The translations under genes and the position numbers were made by a program. From CAZGMN01 sp964526905 (GTDB lineage: Bacteria > Acidobacteriota > Aminicenantia > Aminicenantales > Aminicenantaceae), in the NCBI GenBank assembly GCA_964526905.1, contig CAZGMN010000040.1:1-16970 (forward strand): a stretch of 16,970 nt of DNA, written 5' to 3'. Below, in pieces: positions 16,387 through 16,970 of this stretch (its first letter is position 1; each line of letters opens with the position of its first letter). The notes beneath the pieces are model-generated. The model was not told where the DNA came from. It did no database searches and saw only the letters and a program-made list of their open reading frames with translations.

Positions 16387-16435
16387 TTGACAAACGGTTA
16401 TCTTCAATTTCAAATGAAATCAGGGTATAAAGAAA

Positions 16436-16511
16436 TGGTGGAGCTGACGGGACTTGAACCCGCGACCTCTTGACTGCCAGTCAAGCACTCTCCCAACTGA
16501 GCTACAGCCCC
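16436..16511 (-). tRNA. tRNA-Ala (anticodon GGC)
   Basis: This is a full 76-nt cloverleaf on the minus strand. The acceptor GGGGCTG pairs with CAGCTCC and includes the G3-U70 wobble that identifies tRNA-Ala. The D-loop has AGTTGGGA, the anticodon loop is CTGGCAG with anticodon GGC, and the T-arm has GGTTCAAGTCC. The discriminator A and the CCA end are encoded (16439 down to 16436). It reads GCC and GCU codons. Confidence 0.97.
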
Positions 16512-16524
16512 ACCGAGCCTTCAC

Positions 16525-16553
16525 ATCTTACAAAAAGTTAATTTTTCAGTCAA
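16525..16553 (-). promoter_or_regulatory. Promoter of tRNA-Ala
   Basis: Minus strand TTGACT (16548-16553), exactly 17 bp, TAAGAT (16525-16530). The -10 box ends 13 bp before the mature tRNA 5' end, which leaves a short 5' leader for RNase P. Confidence 0.7.
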
Positions 16554-16615
16554 GCCAGCCATACATCCTCCGTCGTTTGAAAAGGAAGCATCCTAAATTC
16601 CATGAGAGCCAATGA

Positions 16616-16868
16616 TTGACAGCGGGGTGGCACGGCTTGCTCCCCGCAACGCCCGCAGCTGCAGGGGTTCGGCTTCGTTTCCGAAGCCGTGGGGGTTCCA
16701 AGGGGGTATGCCCCTTTGGTCGCAGGACACCTTAAGGTGTCCGAGAAGGGGAGGCAGCGAAGCGTTGGAAGGGGGAACGCGAAGCGGTTCTCCCTCCAAG
16801 GGCCCACGGGGCAATGGGTGCAGCGAGGACGGACGGGGAGCATGCCGTGACAGGACCCCTCGCCACAA
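16616..16868. repeat. GC-rich multi-hairpin element with inverted ends (MITE-like or structured RNA)
   Basis: This block of about 250 bp is markedly richer in G+C than its flanks. Its ends form an inverted repeat: CACGGCTTGCTCCCCG (16631-16646) against CGGGGAGCATGCCGTG (16834-16849), 15 of 16 matching, with weaker pairing outside it and TTG at both outer ends (16616, and CAA ending at 16868). Inside are successive hairpins: CGGCTTCG/CGAAGCCG (16670-16689, loop TTTC); CCAAGGGGG/CCCCTTTGG (16698-16719, loop TATG, one G-T pair); the 18-bp perfect palindrome GGACACCTTAAGGTGTCC (16725-16742); and a stem of about 14 bp with one bulged A (arms 16765-16778 and 16787-16799). ATGATT occurs directly outside both ends (16612-16617 and 16873-16878), a possible target duplication. 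There is no transposase, and frames crossing the block are not protein-like within it. Confidence 0.6.
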
Positions 16869-16970
16869 TTTTATGATTAGCAGGGAATTCAGGATACTTT
16901 CCTTTGAAAAACCTTTACCTGTCAAGTCATTTAAGAATCTAACCGTAGAGGCTATCATCTTGTCATTTAA

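Noticed and set aside
16593..16958. 121-codon minus-strand ORF over the hairpin element
   Set aside because: After its first 32 residues it is low-complexity Arg/Pro/His sequence dictated by GC-rich palindromes, with no ribosome site. Better explained as read-through of a repeat.

Overview
The window looks like a chromosomal contig from a Gram-negative, probably uncultured bacterium of moderate GC. An OmpH/Skp-type periplasmic chaperone implies an outer membrane. The mix of a family GH28 pectin-type hydrolase, a DUF4143 ATPase, a PAS/HisKA_2 kinase and a lexA-dinB-dnaE mutagenesis cassette would suit an Acidobacteriota/Aminicenantes-like lineage. That placement is an impression from gene content, not a result.

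Layout. At 1-1548 (+) the 3' end of a DUF72 gene overlaps a diaminopimelate-decarboxylase-type gene that is broken by one frameshift near 711. At 1611-3392 (-) is a long-chain acyl-CoA synthetase. At 3717-4274 (-) is a small nitroreductase with an extended -10 promoter, and a small exported protein (4463-4861, +) lies divergent from it. From 9624 down to 4867 (-) runs the most coherent block: lexA, then a catalytically complete Y-family polymerase (dinB), then 3 nt later a short DnaE-type polymerase. Together these form a self-contained SOS mutagenesis cassette. No imuA is present, the DnaE PHP domain is degenerate, and both polymerases carry an LSLF-type clamp-binding peptide.

At 9772-10899 (-) is an AAA/DUF4143 ATPase whose promoter sits inside a 48-bp near-perfect palindrome and whose mRNA is predicted to be leaderless. 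Then come an SDR-family reductase (11021-11737, -), an orphan PAS-PAS-HisKA_2 sensor kinase (11937-13412, -), a secreted GH28 glycoside hydrolase with an altered active site (13766-15394, +), an OmpH/Skp-like chaperone (15432-15977, -) and a two-helix membrane protein (16171-16386, +) behind a strong consensus promoter.

The right end holds tRNA-Ala(GGC) with its own promoter. It is followed by a GC-rich element of about 250 bp (16616-16868) made of a chain of hairpins, bounded by 16-bp inverted repeats and possibly by a 6-bp target duplication. This element is not coding and is the best candidate here for something undescribed: a MITE-like element or a structured RNA. No rRNA, CRISPR array, transposase or phage gene was seen.
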